A stretch of DNA of 15,740 nt from Pancytospora philotis. Lineage: Eukaryota; Microsporidia. A program made the translations under genes and the position numbers. A model generated the notes under the pieces. That model was given only the letters and a program-made list of their open reading frames with translations. It was not told the DNA's origin and did not search any database. Of the stretch, positions 15,237 to 15,740 are shown piece after piece; positions within the stretch are counted from its first letter, which is position 1; each line of letters begins with the position of its first letter. The stretch covers positions 1 through 15,740 of the forward strand of contig JALRLY010000204.1 in assembly GCA_023647555.1 (NCBI GenBank). Reading direction: 5' to 3'.

Positions 15237-15740
15237 ATGTTTTTAATTATTGAGCAAAAACGCATTTTAAGCAAGTTTCGAAAAAAATATCCTAAAATTT
15301 TTATGGTGCGCCTCGACTACAGTGAAGAGCGAGATATACTGAGTCGGATCATAGCGCACGTCGAGTTGACGTGTGACGTGTGTGGAAATTGGGCTAGGTT
15401 GGACACCAATAGAGACAGCATTCTTGTGCGCTGCTCTAAGAGGTTGTGTAACTATGGACGCTCATTTTGGAAAGGGACATTGTTCGAGGACACCAATGCC
15501 CCTAGAGAGCAGGCACTCGGTATCTTGGATCTTTAGATGAAATGCGCATCCACGAACACAGTGGCAAGCGAGCTAATCGGCTCCAGCCGAGTGTTCAAGG
15601 TGGACCGACGAGGTGCTAGACGAACCACCTGGTGCACCAGAGTGGCAGGCGCCCTCCACTGCACAGGTATCAGCATGGACGACCACAGGAAGATGATGAA
15701 AGCCAAGCTAGCTGAATACTTTAAGGGCATCCAGAAGTTC
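15237..15740 (+). mobile_element. Probable DNA transposon remnant, right edge outside window
   Basis: The transposase remnant and the AT-rich run just before it (15237-15302, unlike the GC-rich genes) suggest an inserted Merlin-type DNA transposon. No terminal inverted repeat or target-site duplication could be paired, because the right end is beyond the window. The left edge is uncertain and may lie near 15237, where base composition changes. Confidence 0.35.
15303..15740 (+). pseudogene. Merlin/IS1595-like (ISXO2-type) transposase, N-terminal remnant
   Basis: From the ATG at 15303, preceded by AAAATTTTT, the frame reads a short helical lead (DYSEERDILSRIIAHVELT) and a zinc ribbon: CDVC at about 25-28 and RCSKRLC at about 43-49. 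It continues with the family-like block S-x2-KGTLFEDTNAP at about 53-65. This is the N-terminal layout of IS1595/Merlin transposases, which recruit a DDE nuclease domain further on. A TAG at 15534-15536 stops the frame after 77 residues. The same frame then stays open to the window end, with a possible helix-turn-helix (NTVASELIGSSR), so the stop looks like a disabling mutation. The DDE residues are not seen in the window. Merlin elements are known in other Microsporidia. Family assignment rests on the zinc-ribbon pattern alone. Confidence 0.55.

Overview
The window looks like a gene-dense stretch of a microsporidian nuclear genome. The genes are intronless and tightly packed on both strands. 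They include typical eukaryotic housekeeping genes: a ubiquitin-eS31 fusion, NAC alpha, Erb1/BOP1, Rab geranylgeranyltransferase alpha, a FANCJ-type helicase and a HIT protein. One gene carries a WOPR domain, which is known from fungi. Several start codons are preceded directly by CCC, and AT-rich elements sit at fixed distances upstream, as described for Encephalitozoon and other Microsporidia. The coding sequence is unusually rich in G/C at third codon positions for this phylum, so I do not name a genus.

Layout. 1-1170 (+): 3' part of a FANCJ/BRIP1-like helicase gene. 1333-1725 (-): HIT protein. 2243-2692 (-): ubiquitin-eS31 fusion. 3290-3880 (+): single-pass membrane protein of unknown role. 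4158-5543 (+): compact Erb1/BOP1. 5641-6651 (+): RabGGTase alpha. 6754-7251 (-): NAC alpha. 7737-8759 (+): WOPR-domain regulator. 8964-9851 (+): putative secreted, cysteine-free, lysine-rich protein. 9914-10201 (-): small unknown protein. 10479-11117 (+): secretory cyclophilin. 11353-13323 (-): large cysteine- and serine-rich protein with a C-terminal membrane segment. From 13324 on the character changes: about 1 kb without a recognisable gene, a possible 160-aa orphan gene (14335-14817), a broken open frame (14954-15236), and a Merlin/IS1595-like transposase remnant with an in-frame stop (15303 to the window end).

How the genes fit together. Erb1, eS31 and NAC alpha serve ribosome assembly and the nascent chain. 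Cyclophilin, RabGGTase alpha and the membrane and secreted unknowns serve the secretory route. The helicase serves genome maintenance. They do not form one pathway or operon. The most general internal signal is that nine to ten start codons have an AT-rich, TATA-like element beginning about 24-31 nt upstream of the ATG. The two translation-related genes (ubiquitin-eS31 and NAC alpha) instead carry AAATTT about 17 nt upstream. This implies very short 5' leaders and helps to choose starts. Other points for a second look are the loss of Lys11 in the ubiquitin moiety, the WOPR regulator, and the two large unknown proteins. No rRNA, convincing tRNA or CRISPR array was seen.
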